A stretch of 64,000 nucleotides of DNA from Galaxea fascicularis (taxonomy: Eukaryota > Cnidaria > Anthozoa > Scleractinia > Euphylliidae). Every line of letters begins with the position of its first letter. Positions within the stretch are counted from its first letter, which is position 1. The position numbers were made by a program, and so were the translations under genes. The stretch is taken from the NCBI GenBank assembly GCA_948470475.1, contig OX419346.1, forward strand, positions 19,421,417-19,485,416, read 5' to 3'. A model generated the notes under the pieces. It had not been told where the DNA came from and searched no databases. It saw only the letters and a list, made by a program, of their open reading frames with translations. This document shows positions 25,207 to 36,159 of this stretch, in pieces.

Positions 25207-26745
25207 GAAGTAGTACACAAAGATTTTGGTATTATCAACAGAGTTGATAAATGTAAGTTGACCACCGTACAGGGATTCTAAAAGCTGACGTTTCGAGCGC
25301 TAGCCCTTCGTCAGAGCGAATTGGATTCGCTCTGACGAAGGGCTAGCGCTCGAAACGTCAGCTTTTAGAATCCCTGTACGGTGGTCAATTTACATTTATC
25401 AACTCTGTTGATAATACCAAAAACTTGAGGGTTAGTTTACCTGGTCAAGTTCTAATTGTTTATGTGTGAAATACTGTGCCATGTAACTTAAGAACATCTT
25501 AAGAACGTTTTCAGCCTCAAATCGCCAAAAAAAAAAAAATGAACGTTGAGCCTCGGCTCCCAAATTAGACATTCTTATAAAAACCTGTGTTGTCGGTAAA
25601 GTATTATTCGATTCGCTCTTTATTTGGCCATTCCGCTTGGGCTGGTTCGTAAAATAAACCAAAATACATGGACTCTCTGTTAGGTCCATCGCAGATCGAG
25701 TGATTTGTGTGCTACAAAACATTTAGAAATGAACATTAAGAAAAGACTGCCTCCGGGGTGGTCTGGGGTTTAATATTCGAGATAGCGATTTGCTAATTAT
25801 TAAGTTAAAGAGCGCTTTAATAATGGTAATTTTATCATCATCGTCATCATGATTATCACTATTATTATAAGAATAATCCAAAGCGATCGCTCGATCGTGT
25901 TATTAGCTATAGTCTTACCGTTTCGTGGTCAGCAGTATTCCACACACTGACGCAACCGCAATAGAGATAACTTGCCCAGCTATTCCCGACATGAAACCGA
26001 GGCGGCTAAGGCTGTCACCGGCATCCACCAAAAACATGGTTAATATTGACTGAGACGAATGCGACGCGAATTTATACACGCACGTGCAAATTATCATCCA
26101 CTTTAAACCAGGCGTTCGCGCAAATCCAGTCACCCGCTTCGAACTTGGAAACGAGGAAGGAGTAGTTTCCGGTTTACGATATACTTCCGGTTTTGTAGAG
26201 CACTTCGTGACACAAAATATAAATGACATGATGAAATAGGTCACGGCGAGGGCAACTAGTATTTCCTTACCAGAAAAATAGATATCTTCCAGTAAAAGCG
26301 TTATTCCACCACCGAGCAGAAAACCAGTTTTGTAGCCAATAATTTGAAGAGAGCTTGCCTTGGAAAGTTCATCCCCATGAAAATTTGTGATGAGGATTTT
26401 CCCAAGCGTTAAATCGACCGTAGCAGAGCATAGATTCAGTAACGCCAGAGACGAAACGAAGACAGCTCCATTGTCTGTCCGAGCTAATGACAAAGCAAAG
26501 GCTATCCCAGCGTAACTTACCGACAGCCACAAGGTTTTCTGACCATAGGCATCTATGATGGGCGCCCATAGAGATTTGAGAAGCCAGGGAAATGTCAACA
26601 AGTTTAGCGATCCAATGAGGACTAAAGACGAACCAGTCTTACGTAACATTATCGGTAAATATCTGAGCTGAAGTCCGTATATCGTCCCTTGCAGCACGTA
26701 CTGCAGAGCAAGGAACAGCTGGCCCGTGCGAGCAGTCTTTGCCAT
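19324..26745 (-). CDS. MFSD3: MFSD3-like major facilitator transporter, three exons
   Basis: The exons are 25919-26745, 20056-20171 and 19324-19598. The phases (2, then 1) and splice sites (CG|GTAAGA, G|GTAAGA; acceptors ATTCTCAG and CTTTTCAG) fit, giving 405 residues, close to the usual size of MFSD3. The protein is a multi-pass membrane carrier with the MFS pattern of hydrophobic helices. Near the N-terminus, TFPWLLKSLWAPIIDAYG is the loop typical of the MFSD3/acetyl-CoA-transporter branch. Exon 2 encodes one hydrophobic helix, and exon 3 encodes the last two plus a short tail (CCPKQLRNN). The start is the first Met, followed directly by a helix. MFSD3 is thought to be a solute carrier, with the substrate uncertain. 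The 5.7-kb first intron holds at least three fold-back elements. The symbol is by resemblance, not by search. Confidence 0.85.
21646..21905 (-). other. Exon-like open segment inside the MFSD3-like intron
   Basis: A minus-strand frame opens after a plausible acceptor (TTATTTTGCCAG at about 21905) and ends in a stop at 21646. It encodes about 85 residues without a recognisable domain (contains PPIVPHIDCTN). It could be a terminal exon of an unplaced gene, a transposon fragment or chance. Confidence 0.25.
22000..23630. other. MFSD3-like intron, unassigned part
   Basis: I see only short random frames and AT-rich sequence, with no clear gene or repeat structure. Confidence 0.35.
23641..23932. mobile_element. 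Near-perfect palindromic MITE, 292 bp, 3-bp target duplication
   Basis: The left end GGCCCGATTTATACTAGAGA is mirrored by the right end as an inverted repeat of about 95 bp with very few mismatches; the middle is itself partly palindromic. ATT flanks both sides (23638-23640 and 23933-23935). A 3-bp duplication and GG-starting ends fit the PIF/Harbinger group. There is no transposase. It lies in the MFSD3-like intron. Confidence 0.85.
25224..25424. mobile_element. 201-bp fold-back element
   Basis: The left arm (TTTTGGTATTATCAACAG...) and right arm (...CTGTTGATAATACCAAAA) are almost perfectly complementary over about 95 bp, separated by only a few bases near 25322. From memory this sequence type is common in cnidarian DNA, but I could not check. 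Confidence 0.85.
25323..25373 (+). ncRNA. Hammerhead-ribozyme-like core in the fold-back element
   Basis: CTGACGA (25332-25338) is followed by a short hairpin (GGGC, TAGC loop, GCTC), GAAA (25352-25355), then CGTC. The flanks GGATTCGCT and AGC...GAATCC can pair as helix I. This matches CUGANGA...GAAA...UH. Two oddities: an unpaired A before helix II, and a helix III of only AC/GU with no loop, which would need a dimer. The opposite strand carries nearly the same motif because of the palindrome. Confidence 0.4.
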
Positions 26746-28155
26746 GTTTCACGTCGACAAGAAAAAACCTCCACCAATTTAAAATTATTTTTCTCTTTTG
26801 CTAAGATGGAATGTTTTATCAGATTTCCGGCCCTCGTGATCTTAATAGTTTCCGTTGTCCCCCAGGAATGTTGGAGGGGGGCAACAGGGTTCAAAATCTC
26901 CCCTCTCTCGTGCCTTGCATATTTTTCTCCCGAGCTCTTGCTCCCGATAAATAAACTTTTCCCGACTTCCGCTCTTTTTGAACTCGGGCCACCTCCCTTC
27001 TCTCTTCTCCCCTCTCCCGCCTCACGGACCCCTCCCACTCCTTGTTCTGCCGGGCTTTACCCCCCCTCCCTTTTCCCCTCCTTTAAGTCGTCTATGTAGT
27101 TTAATTTTGTCATTTCGAATTTTATGCAAGAAGCAAAATTATCATAATTGTATCATACATTTGTCTACGATAATCGCTTTCTTGTTTTTCGTGTTGGGAA
27201 ATTTGCATTAGTTTCTGTAATTCTTCACGTTTTTGACCGTGTTGCACCCCTCGGTGGTACTCCCGGCGACAAGGTAGAGAGAGGCAACTTCCATGCGAGC
27301 GAAATTAAACAAATAGGTACCCTTAGGCTTAGGCTGGGTGCATGTGGGCTACCCACCGTGTAACCCCATACGTCTTGATGCATGGTGAATCGGTACTGTT
27401 GATTGATGAAAACAATCAAACTGCTGTACACGCGTCATCCTAAACGATTAAGCTATTGCACGTGTGCCTTTAAAGTACGAAAAAAATATATAATTAAATT
27501 TTACCCAAAGAAAATTATGGGGGAATACACATTAAATTAATAATTATGTTCAACATTTATGTCACCTACTTTGTATTTAAATATAATCACATGCAATCCA
27601 AACACACTCTGAAGTAAGCGGTTTTGAGGGATATTTAGTTTTTCGAGGGACTCTGGAGCCAGGGTGGCATGTTGCGGGAAAACAGTGAAATACTGATCAT
27701 GGGTTGGTTACCCTGTGAGGAAATAGTTCGACATCTTTCTTTCGTTGGTCTGGGATCATTTGGTTGTGAGTAAGGTTACCGTTACATATTTAACACACCA
27801 CTATTTTTCAGCATAAGTTTACAAAGGAAATTGGCATTACCGCCTCTTGAAGGCATATCTAGGCGGGCCATTCCTGACAGCGATTGCTTAACAGCGATAC
27901 TTGAGGATAAATTTGGTTTTAATTCTCATTCTTTTCTTTTAGCTGTTTATTAAATTACTGAGATACTGCGCGCGTTCTCATTGGTCAAAAACCTATGTAC
28001 TGTTTTATTGTACCTGTGTACTCATACTACCAGTTACTACTTAAAATTATTTTATAAAAGCAATAGACCACATTTCGTTTGGGTTTCCCGGCATCAAAAA
28101 TCCACATGTGATTTTTGAAAAGGTCTCGAAAAGTTTGTGTAAAGCTTCTTAGGAT
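26746..28155. other. Region between the transporter and the sulfotransferase genes
   Basis: It contains the 5' side of the transporter gene and a strongly pyrimidine-rich stretch at about 26985-27085. Open frames through that stretch are low-complexity artefacts. I see no other gene. Confidence 0.35.
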
Positions 28156-30934
28156 TTATTCAGGGTATTTATCGAATGAATAATCTTTTAAGAAAGGAAA
28201 CTTCCTCATCATTTCAGTGACTCGGGCTTTCTGTTCCTCTGTCCACACTACAGTGTTTCTTGTGACTGACGGAGTGCCATACAAAATCTTTTCACACTTA
28301 TTGATGTACTCTTCAGAGCACGTCACTCCTAAATGGTTGCACAATGTTTGCATGGCCTGTTTAGGCCTCAACACTGCTTCGTGGCCTTGAATGTCAAGAA
28401 CTGCATCACCGTACTTCTCTCGGACGTGTTGATTACCAGTAGCCATTGTGAAGTATCTCAAGATAGACCTTTCAAGATATTTCGCTTTGTTTATCTGTGC
28501 AAACAAAATGAAATTAAAAAAAGATATATTTACATAGGAAGCGGTACAATTTTGGGCTTCACCGTACTGCAAAGAATTGTAATCCATTTCTTACGCTATA
28601 ACTCAAACAAAAGGCCCCTAATGCTTGAGAGATAGTTCAAACGTGTGATACTTGATAAACAGTCTTAAGTGCAAATAATGAGACGTGGGACAGTTAACAC
28701 CGTCTTTAATCGTCTGCTACTTTCCCTCTTTCCACTGAACTTTGCGTGTCATGGTGTCTCGAAGCAACCTCATGCTAAGTCATGCCATGTCCCTTAGGTT
28801 TCCATAACTGGCCATATATATGATGTACTTATGGTTATAATCGGGTATAAATTTCGTGGAGCTGACATTTTCGTTCATTGCGTCTTGCCCCTGGGATACT
28901 GGCTTTGTCAGTTTAAATATTAGCCTGATTAAAGCTACTTTTTCCGCAGTTTTGAGATTTGCAAGCGTTTCAAAATTGCTCCTCTCTTCTCTGTCTTCCC
29001 TCCTCTTTCCTGTTCCCTTCTTTTCCCCTTATGAAACACTGTGTGTTCCATCTAAATTCTTGTTCATAGACCGTTGTTATTAAAATGCGTGGCTTCACCT
29101 TCACCTTGTTTATTTTTGCCTAAAGGCTAGTGCAATTTTGAGAACTTTCAAAATCACTCGTACCTATTAATCACGAATTGTACTCGAAGTCGTGCACTTG
29201 TAAGCCCTGAACTACACTTGTACGCCCTAAACTGGAGTATGCATATGATACTGTAGTGTACGGAACCTTTACACGCAGTGTAACATCGACAAGATAGAGA
29301 TGGTCCAACGTCGTGCAGCCAGATTTGTTCACAACAATTATTCGCGTTTCAGCCATGTTTCTCCAATGATCAAAGCCCTGGGATAGGACTCCTTGGAATA
29401 CTGTAGACTGATCAACCAAGTGTTTATGTTCTATAAGATCTACAAAGGACTTGTTGCTATTTCCTTACCACCCGAAGTATCTTGCAATACATTAGTTTCA
29501 AGACTTCTGAATTGTGCCCCATTTTGCCAACTTGCCACACTGAATGATAGTTATAAATATTCTTTTTACCCTAGAGCTATAAGAACTTGGAACAATTTGC
29601 CTTTATCTTTAATTCCTGATTCACTTGATGAATTTAAGGCCATAATTTCAAGCATGTAGGATATTACTATATTGTCTATTTTTATTGTTATTATTATATT
29701 TTAATAGGTTAATTTTATTGTGTGGTCATATGTACAAATATTTTTATAGTTCTTTATTTATTTCTGTTTTTGAAACTCCTAGTACAGTTCTGCTGTTTTA
29801 GGAGTATACTTATTAAAGATTATAAAGATTTGCGCAGCACAACTAGGAATTGCATGAAGTCGCGCAAGTTGTAAATTATTGCGTATTTATAAAAAGAACG
29901 TCCAACAAATTATTCCAGAAAACGGTAACTTCGGTTTATGTACCTGTTTTATGTACCTGTTTATGTACCTGTTTATGTACCTGTTTATGTACCTGCGCTG
30001 TTGCCATGGAAACTTAATAAGTACTCCTACTACGGAGTACTATTTGGGATTAATTGTAGTGCTCTCGACCAATCAGAATTAAGTTATTTTGTTGAGTGTA
30101 CTATAATATCTTTTATCAGACTTTCTGCTTCACCCTTTTGTGACGTTCACCTACCTTTGTTTCGTTATTTCGTCGCACTGCCTCACGTGATCCTGTCAAG
30201 CGAAGAGTCATGGTTGCGATGTTGTCGAATGGGTTCCTGGTGACGTGGATGAACTTAATTGGTACTTGAACAGTTTCACGTATTTCCTCAAGAATAATTG
30301 AGTTATTCCAGTTCGCTAAATGTTCAGCTGTCCGGCCTCCTTTCTTGTCTCCTATTACCTAGTAAAAAAGCGAGTGACGAAGCACACAGTTGTATCACGC
30401 TCGTCTTTGCTTGGGTATCTGCCATTGTCTATTGTGGTTAACAACTCTTTTTACTTTGAAAACCCAAAAGGAAAATATCTCAGTTTACCTTTATCCTTCT
30501 GTTATAACTTCCTTGCCATTGTCCAGGAACATTATAATTGTAGCCGCAGGAACCATAGAGACAGTTGTTGGCACGATTACCAAACAAAGATTGCTCCTGG
30601 GATAACTGATGAAGCCTGTAAAATATTACATATTTTCCCAGTCTTTTATTTGAAATGTGTGCCGGCCGGATTTCATTCCATCTGTCCACGATACCGTACT
30701 CATGTGGAATAATGATCTCTGGGTGAGCATCCAGAAGGGCGCCTATCAAACTGTGGCCGCTACGGGGATAACCAATGAACAGAATAAACGTTTCCACTCC
30801 ATCGTACGCTCGGAACAGTTTGTCTGCAGCAGACAAGTAGTCAGTCTCCTCTAAAACGAAATCCGAGCTCACATTAAGAACTATGATCAGAGGTGTCATA
30901 GAATTAAAATGCAATACTTACGGTTTGCGTGAAA

Positions 30935-30966
<32 letters not shown>

Positions 30967-32591
30967 AATAATAATAATAATGATGGTGATAATAATAATT
31001 TTTAAAAATCGTTGATCAATAACATATACAAAATTACAAATCTCTAAAATGATAATGATAAAAAAATCTTTGAAAGCAATATAAAGATGGACTGTCACAT
31101 TTGATTCTTGGACATCTTTTTAAAATGTATTTAGATTTTATTCTTGAGACGCGATATAATGATAATAAATAACAATATTACTTTCTTGGTAGACTTCCAT
31201 ATTTGAAGTAATATATCAAACACGACACAGAGACAGTGTTTCATCGGGATATCAAAACACCGAGAAGAGAGTTGAAAATACGACGCGCAGCGGAGTATTT
31301 TTGACGGAATTCGAGGTGTTTGGATGGGCGATGAAACACTGTTTCGAGTGTTTGATATATCTTCTCAACTGAAACGAAAACTAAGGAATAGACCTTTTTA
31401 GCTTCTCGATTTTGTTTTCCCAATGTAGACCATGTGATCTTCCCAAAGGAATTTGCTTTTTGTCTTTTCATAAATTATGTGTACATATGCCAGTTAATAT
31501 GGCGAAATTTCAAAGAAACAGCTCTCTAGGGTAACATCACGTGGTCTACAATGGGAAAACAAAATCTACAAGCTAAAAAGGTCTATTACCGGAGAAGTAA
31601 AATTGTCCAAGTCTATGCTAATTAAGACCGGGTATTAATGAGTTTAAGAAGTCAAAACGAAAGATTTTTTTAATCAAAATGATTGAGATTTTTATTGCTT
31701 GTAAAATTAGGAGCAACCAATGCTTTGTTTATTTTAATTTTGCGTCTCGTTTTTTAATCAATTGAATTTTTCTGACCAACATCAAGTCCCCTTCTTTTTA
31801 ATTCCGGAAGATGGAAGATGGAAGGGTGAGAGGAAAAGATGACGAGAAAGTAGAAAAATATCAAGATCTCGCGAGCGAAATTCGAAAGATGTGGGACCTA
31901 AGGACGAAAGTGACACCCATAGTGGTGGAGGCATTGAGAGGTTAAAAGAAAATCTAAGGATCAGAGGCGTGGGCACATCCATTGGACTGATTCAGAGATC
32001 TTTACTGTTGGGGTCGGCAAGGATCCTTAGGAAAGTGCTGGAGATGTAGACAAGAGACGAAAGCAAAATGAAGGATGCCTCTTGGTTTACCTAGACAGCT
32101 GGTTGTTGCCTGGAGCCAATGAAAACCAGATTTAACACCTTTATCTGAGATTATTAGCAAATAATAATTTATAAATTGATATTATGCATTTTCCATAAAA
32201 ATGTAAAAACGTGCATCACATATTAGAAGACAGATAAGAACATCATAATAACATCATATTAAAAAACTAACTATAGTATACAATAATTTACCTACGAGAA
32301 TTTAAAAATATGTCATCATAACAAGGCAGATATAAAAAGATGTGGCTAAAAGAAAATAACAATATAAAAAAGAAGTTAGGCGTATGCGGCTCGCAGGTCT
32401 CGCGAATTATGCTCAAGCTCACGCAAATACACGCAAAAATGCCCATACCGTCGTTGGTCAATGTTGCATTCAGTCCTCTACTGCTATTAAGGAGGAACGT
32501 ACAACCAAGCACCGTGATTAAGGCGGAGCCGATCAGCACACCAAAAACAAAATTTTTGTGTGGCAGCCGCATTATTATTATAACAGTTGGT
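28156..32591 (-). CDS. Membrane-anchored sulfotransferase, copy 1 (intact frame)
   Basis: Sulfotransferases move sulfate from PAPS to an acceptor; a type II anchor suggests the Golgi lumen and a carbohydrate or protein substrate (inferred). The coding exons are 32449-32572 (same exon starts at 32591), 30489-30850, 30155-30358 and 28156-28494. The phases fit, giving 342 residues. Residues 9-28 form one hydrophobic anchor. GYPRSGHS at 68-75 is the 5'-phosphosulfate loop, VTRNPFDNI at 201-209 the 3'-phosphate motif, and VIGDKKGG at 163-170 lies between them. The C-terminus (WTEEQKARVTEMM...) follows family style. The introns hold a LINE remnant, a minisatellite, a GAT/AAT microsatellite and two MITEs. 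It is the only copy of the array with an intact reading frame. An additional 5' untranslated exon is likely. Confidence 0.82.
29190..29831 (+). mobile_element. 5'-truncated CR1/L2-like LINE remnant
   Basis: Broken frames encode the end of a reverse-transcriptase ORF. Recognisable are LRPKLEYA-like and MVQRRAARFVHNNYS, then SLEYCRLI, MFYKIYKG and FYPRAIRTWNNLPL, ending at 29659. At least one in-frame stop separates the parts. A short repetitive 3' tail (TTATTAAAGATTATAAAGATT-like) ends near 29831. It lies in an intron of the sulfotransferase, on the opposite strand. Confidence 0.85.
29936..29997. repeat. Minisatellite of about 12 bp (ATGTACCTGTTT)
   Basis: Five near-perfect copies in tandem; the second has an extra TT. 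Confidence 0.95.
30934..30998. repeat. Compound (GAT)n-(AAT)n microsatellite
   Basis: Nine or so GAT units run directly into AAT units and a short mixed tail. It lies in the first coding intron of sulfotransferase copy 1. Confidence 0.95.
31211..31360. mobile_element. 150-bp fold-back element with ATATATCAAACAC ends
   Basis: The left end ATATATCAAACACGACACAG pairs with the right end, which reads GAGTGTTTGATATAT; the arms extend about 45 bp with some mismatches and include CAGTGTTTCATCG on both sides. Confidence 0.75.
31387..31588. mobile_element. AATAGACCTTTTTAGCT MITE, copy 1
   Basis: About 200 bp with imperfect inverted ends of about 50 bp (AATAGACCTTTTTAGCTT and AAGCTAAAAAGGTCTATT). A second copy in the opposite orientation lies at 32681-32862. 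Confidence 0.8.
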
Positions 32592-32680
32592 CTAAAATGT
32601 AAAGCAAGGAAAATAGAAGGAAAGAATGTTACGTTTTTGCAAAATTGTCATGACATCAGTCTTATACTATGAATGGTTAC

Positions 32681-32862
32681 AATAGACCTTTTTAGCTTGT
32701 AGATTTTGTTTTCCCATTGTAGACCACGTGATGTTACCCTAGAGAACTGTTTCATAGAAATTTCGCCATATTCACGTGCATATGTACGCATAATTTATGA
32801 AAAGACAAAAAGCAAATTCCCTGGGGAAGATCACATGGTCTACATTGGGAAAACAAAATCGA
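32681..32862. mobile_element. AATAGACCTTTTTAGCT MITE, copy 2 (one end truncated)
   Basis: Matches the element at 31387-31588 in inverted orientation, including the words TTGTTTTCCCA, CATAATTTATGAAAAGAC and GGTCTACATTGGG. The last 20 or so bases of its right end are missing. Confidence 0.8.
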
Positions 32863-32869
32863 CATGCAC

Positions 32870-34050
32870 TCCTTTGTTTTTACTCTATTTCTTTATCCGT
32901 TTTTAAATCACGAATTTGCTCACGTGACTGTAATGCACGTGACTTGCGTCATCTTGCCAAACACCACTGCATGGCAGAATTTCGGCCATCTTGGAATGAT
33001 GTTTTCAAATCTCACCCTCATTTTTGATTCAATTTTTAGGTGCTAAAGATGCGTCGATGAGTCACTTCGGACAATCAATTCTAAACCGTTCGATAAGCGT
33101 TTACCTTCTCAAACAGTGAGAACTATGTATTTATCCATCGATCGGCACGAGCATTTTATTCGGTCATTTGGGTTAAAATGGCTATTGTCACTACAATGTT
33201 ATATTCTGGTCTACGATTGCTACTGATATGGCGCTTGCCTATCACGCGTTCGACTTGTGTTTTTTTAAGTTTGCGTTTCTTATTTTTTACTGTTTCTTTT
33301 TCTTTCTTTCTATTAACAATGGCTTAAAATCCAATTCTGTAATCTTTTTTAATCGATCGAGTACCTCTTTGTATGTGTTGATTGAACAGAGCAGAATTAA
33401 ACACACACGCAAGAAAACCAAAACTGTTTCAGATGACGAAAAGCAGAGAAGTCGTTTTATATGCGAATAATATTTTTGGCCGGAATGGCTATTTGTTGAT
33501 GGTTTTATTCTCCGTTGCGTTTAGCAACTATACGATGTTGTGTCTAAGCATTGCAAGGGGAATGATGAAAAATGAGGAATGGGGAACGCAAAAACAGGTA
33601 ATCTTTCGTTTGTTTTGTAAAGTGAGGGATGTATTATTTTTGTAGAAAAAATACAGATCCGAGGAAAGGCTATTATTAATAAGCTCTTGTTACTATTAAT
33701 AATAAAATGAAGTTATATATAGTGTCTTGCAACATAACCAAACAACTACAATAGCAGCGCGGTCGGTTAGCTAATCATAGTTGAAAGCAATTGCATGTAA
33801 CCGGCCCATGCGCGAGAAGGTGTTGTGCGCGTCCAAGTTACGATTGGTTTTGATTTTCAGTTCTCACTGATTGAGAAAGTAGCGCACGTTTTACAAACTA
33901 ATCTTCATTTCAGACTAATCACGGAACGAAATAAAAAAAAAACTTAAAACAAATAAGTATTACTTTCTAGAAAGACCTTTCTATATAGAAACCAAAGGGA
34001 AAAAAAATGTCATTATTAATGTTGTGTACGTTTCGATGATACCACCATTA
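32870..34050. other. Upstream of sulfotransferase copy 1, no firm gene
   Basis: A plus frame around 33382-33590 ending at a possible donor (AAACAG|GTAATC) encodes a hydrophobic stretch (YLLMVLFSVAF) but has no partner exon that I can find. Otherwise AT-rich. Confidence 0.3.
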
Positions 34051-34058
34051 CGAACTCA

Positions 34059-34339
34059 GGGCCTTTTCATATGAGCCCAGTTAACCGGGCTGGCTCGGTT
34101 ACCGAGATGAAATTGGTTTCTGTTCATATGGCGACTTTCAGCCCGCTTTCCGAGATGAAACATTTAAAAAGTTGGTGACGCGACCATTCAGGCATGAAAT
34201 CTAACGAACAAGCCTGGCGAGAATTTCTCAATTTTCTTTTTTAAGCAATCAAATGAAACTATTCCGAGTTTCATTTTCGAAGAAAAGAGAGGTAAAATCT
34301 CGGTAATGTCATAAAATATCCGTTCTGTCACGAAAATGG

Positions 34340-34387
<48 letters not shown>

Positions 34388-34967
34388 TCGAGGTCATGCA
34401 GGGCCGGTACGGACCGAGCGCAGCGAGGTTCGTGCGCCATGACCGATATGGCTTCCTGAGACACTTCATGAGCGCGTAAATGATGAAGTTTTTACAAAAA
34501 AAGGCGACTAATTTGCACATAAAATTGATCTAACATGTTGTTTGTATTTGCTTGCTGGTTGTAAAATAAACTTACATGGTTAGACGTGACGAAATCCTCC
34601 GAAATCGTATCGCGCGAGGCCGTACGTGTTCCTAACAGGGCCGTACGGCTTTTTCCGGCCCTGCTCGCGCTAATGCGTACGGCCCTCATACGGAGATTTT
34701 CTCACTAGTTTGAAAGCGCGGGCGAGGCCGTACGGGTCATATGATAAATTGTATTACTTTCCTCCCGGTAACCGGGCTGAAGTGTTTATATGGCAAAAAT
34801 GGTCCGCCCGGTTCCCTAGATCCCGGTTGGAAAAAACGAGATCTCGGCAACCGAGTCAGCCCGCCCTCTCATATGATTACATCGAAATTTTTAGAAACGA
34901 TTTAGCGGTGTGGCGAGATCTCGGAAACCGGGTGAGCCCGGTCAACCGGGCTCATATGAAGAGGCCC
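34059..34967. mobile_element. 909-bp non-autonomous DNA transposon with TCA duplication
   Basis: Inverted ends GGGCCTTTTCATATGAGCCC and the mirrored CGGGCTCATATGAAGAGGCCC enclose an interior with many CCGGGCT and GGCCGTACGG words but no coding frame. TCA flanks both sides (34056-34058 and 34968-34970). The related segment of the second duplication unit lacks the element. The 3-bp duplication suggests a PIF/Harbinger-type mobiliser. Confidence 0.88.
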
Positions 34968-35727
34968 TCAATCTGTTGTAAGTTATTTACATGATCACAG
35001 AAGAACCTAATTGCCTAGTATTGTTTCCACTCGTTTATATATTCCAGCCACGAAGACACAGTCATTACATGGCCGAATCGTCGAAGCGTGGGACAGCATT
35101 AGTTATATGTTTTCCTCTGACGTCGAGAGTAGTGTTAAATAATCCACGGGTTATTCGGAAGCAAATTTTTTCAGCAACAGACCATTTACATAAAACTTTA
35201 ATTTAATCTTTGGGTTGTTTTGAAGCCCAGTTGGTCCTCGCGTCCTGTGCGCGTATCGCCGTTGTGATCGCTGTGATAGCATATATACTTAATTTGTTTC
35301 GCCGAGGTTTCGATCGCGCTTAGGATAAATGACATAACCTTGGATATTCCGTCTGGTATAATGACAATTGTAGATATTTCACTTCCTAGCTAGCAATGTT
35401 ACAATTTTCGGAGGGTTATCATAATTGTACGTAAATATATATCATTCTTAGCAAATATCGGCAGCACAACGCACCCATGATTAGTTGAGCTTTTCAGCAG
35501 AGATAGCAATTACCATTCTTATAAATGTCCTTACCTTTCAAACCTTACAAATGGCACATTAAAGAGCTCACCGTGAAATTAGACGGGGATGATTCTTTTT
35601 ACACTTTCTCTATGAAAGTAATACGTTAGTAGGATAATGATTATTAATGATGGTAATGGTGTAATATGACCGTTAGAATGATGATATGCTAGTTGATTGG
35701 CAACGGGCGAAAGGACAACTGAAAAGA

Positions 35728-35766
<39 letters not shown>

Positions 35767-36026
35767 TTTATTTAAGTCTCAAATCGTTCTAGCTGAACAC
35801 GAGTGGTCTACTAATTGGAGGAGACTGTAAATCAAATAACTCTAAATTAAATCAAATGTTGGTTTTTGAGGAGAGGGGAAAACCGGAGTACCCGGAGAAA
35901 AACCTCTGGGAGCAGAGTAGAGAACCAACAAACTCAGCCCACTTATGACGCCGAGTGCGGGAATCGAACCCGGGACACATTGGCGGCAGGCGAGCGCTCT
36001 CACCACTGCGCCAACCCTGCTCCCCC
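35728..36026 (-). mobile_element. tRNA-derived SINE with (ATT)n tail
   Basis: Read on the minus strand it starts near GGAGCAGGGTTGGCGCAG, with a box A word TGGCGCAGTGG and box B word GGTTCGATTCC (RNA polymerase III promoter). A unique body follows (GGTTTTTCTCCGGGTACTCC) and an ATT-repeat tail at 35728-35763. From memory this family is widespread in corals. Confidence 0.85.
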
Positions 36027-36052
36027 AAATCGAACCCACAACCCAGGAATCG

Positions 36053-36098
36053 AACCCACAACCTCCGTAAACACCGCTGTTTACGGAGGTTGTGGGTT
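36053..36098. repeat. Perfect 21-bp hairpin with 4-nt loop
   Basis: AACCCACAACCTCCGTAAACA is mirrored exactly after the loop CCGC. The outer part repeats the adjacent word CGAACCCACAACC, so it may have arisen by a fold-back copying event at the SINE end. Confidence 0.9.
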
Positions 36099-36159
36099 GT
36101 GGGACTCTGATTTCTCTTCAATTGTCCTTTCGCCCGTTGCCAAGCAACTAGCATATCAA

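Larger units (their letters stand above)
24915..25600. repeat. Dispersed AAGAACGTTGAG repeat, interrupted by a fold-back element
   Basis: Words such as TTTATAAGAACGTTGAGG, CCAAGAGTTGGTTGGCG and GGTCAAGTT occur here and, in inverted orientation and the same order, at 38616-38915. The ends resemble an inverted repeat. The fold-back at 25224-25424 is absent from the other copy, so it inserted later. Extra sequence at about 25110-25220 and 25425-25435 is also missing from the other copy. Confidence 0.6.
35684..36157. mobile_element. Element with 48-bp inverted ends, split by a SINE
   Basis: The left arm from GATATGCTAGTTG through GGCAACGGGCGAAAGGACAA to AGAAAT (35684-35729) is mirrored at 36112-36157 with few differences. 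The interior is occupied by a tRNA-derived SINE and a perfect hairpin. The corresponding site in the second duplication unit lacks all of it. Confidence 0.75.

Noticed and set aside
26689..27211. Plus-strand frames with a signal-like start and Pro-rich end
   Set aside because: They run through a pyrimidine-rich tract antisense to the transporter 5' end and have no domain or splice support.
33382..33645. Plus frame with a hydrophobic stretch ending near a GT donor
   Set aside because: No partner exon or family resemblance found; kept only as a note in the region entry.
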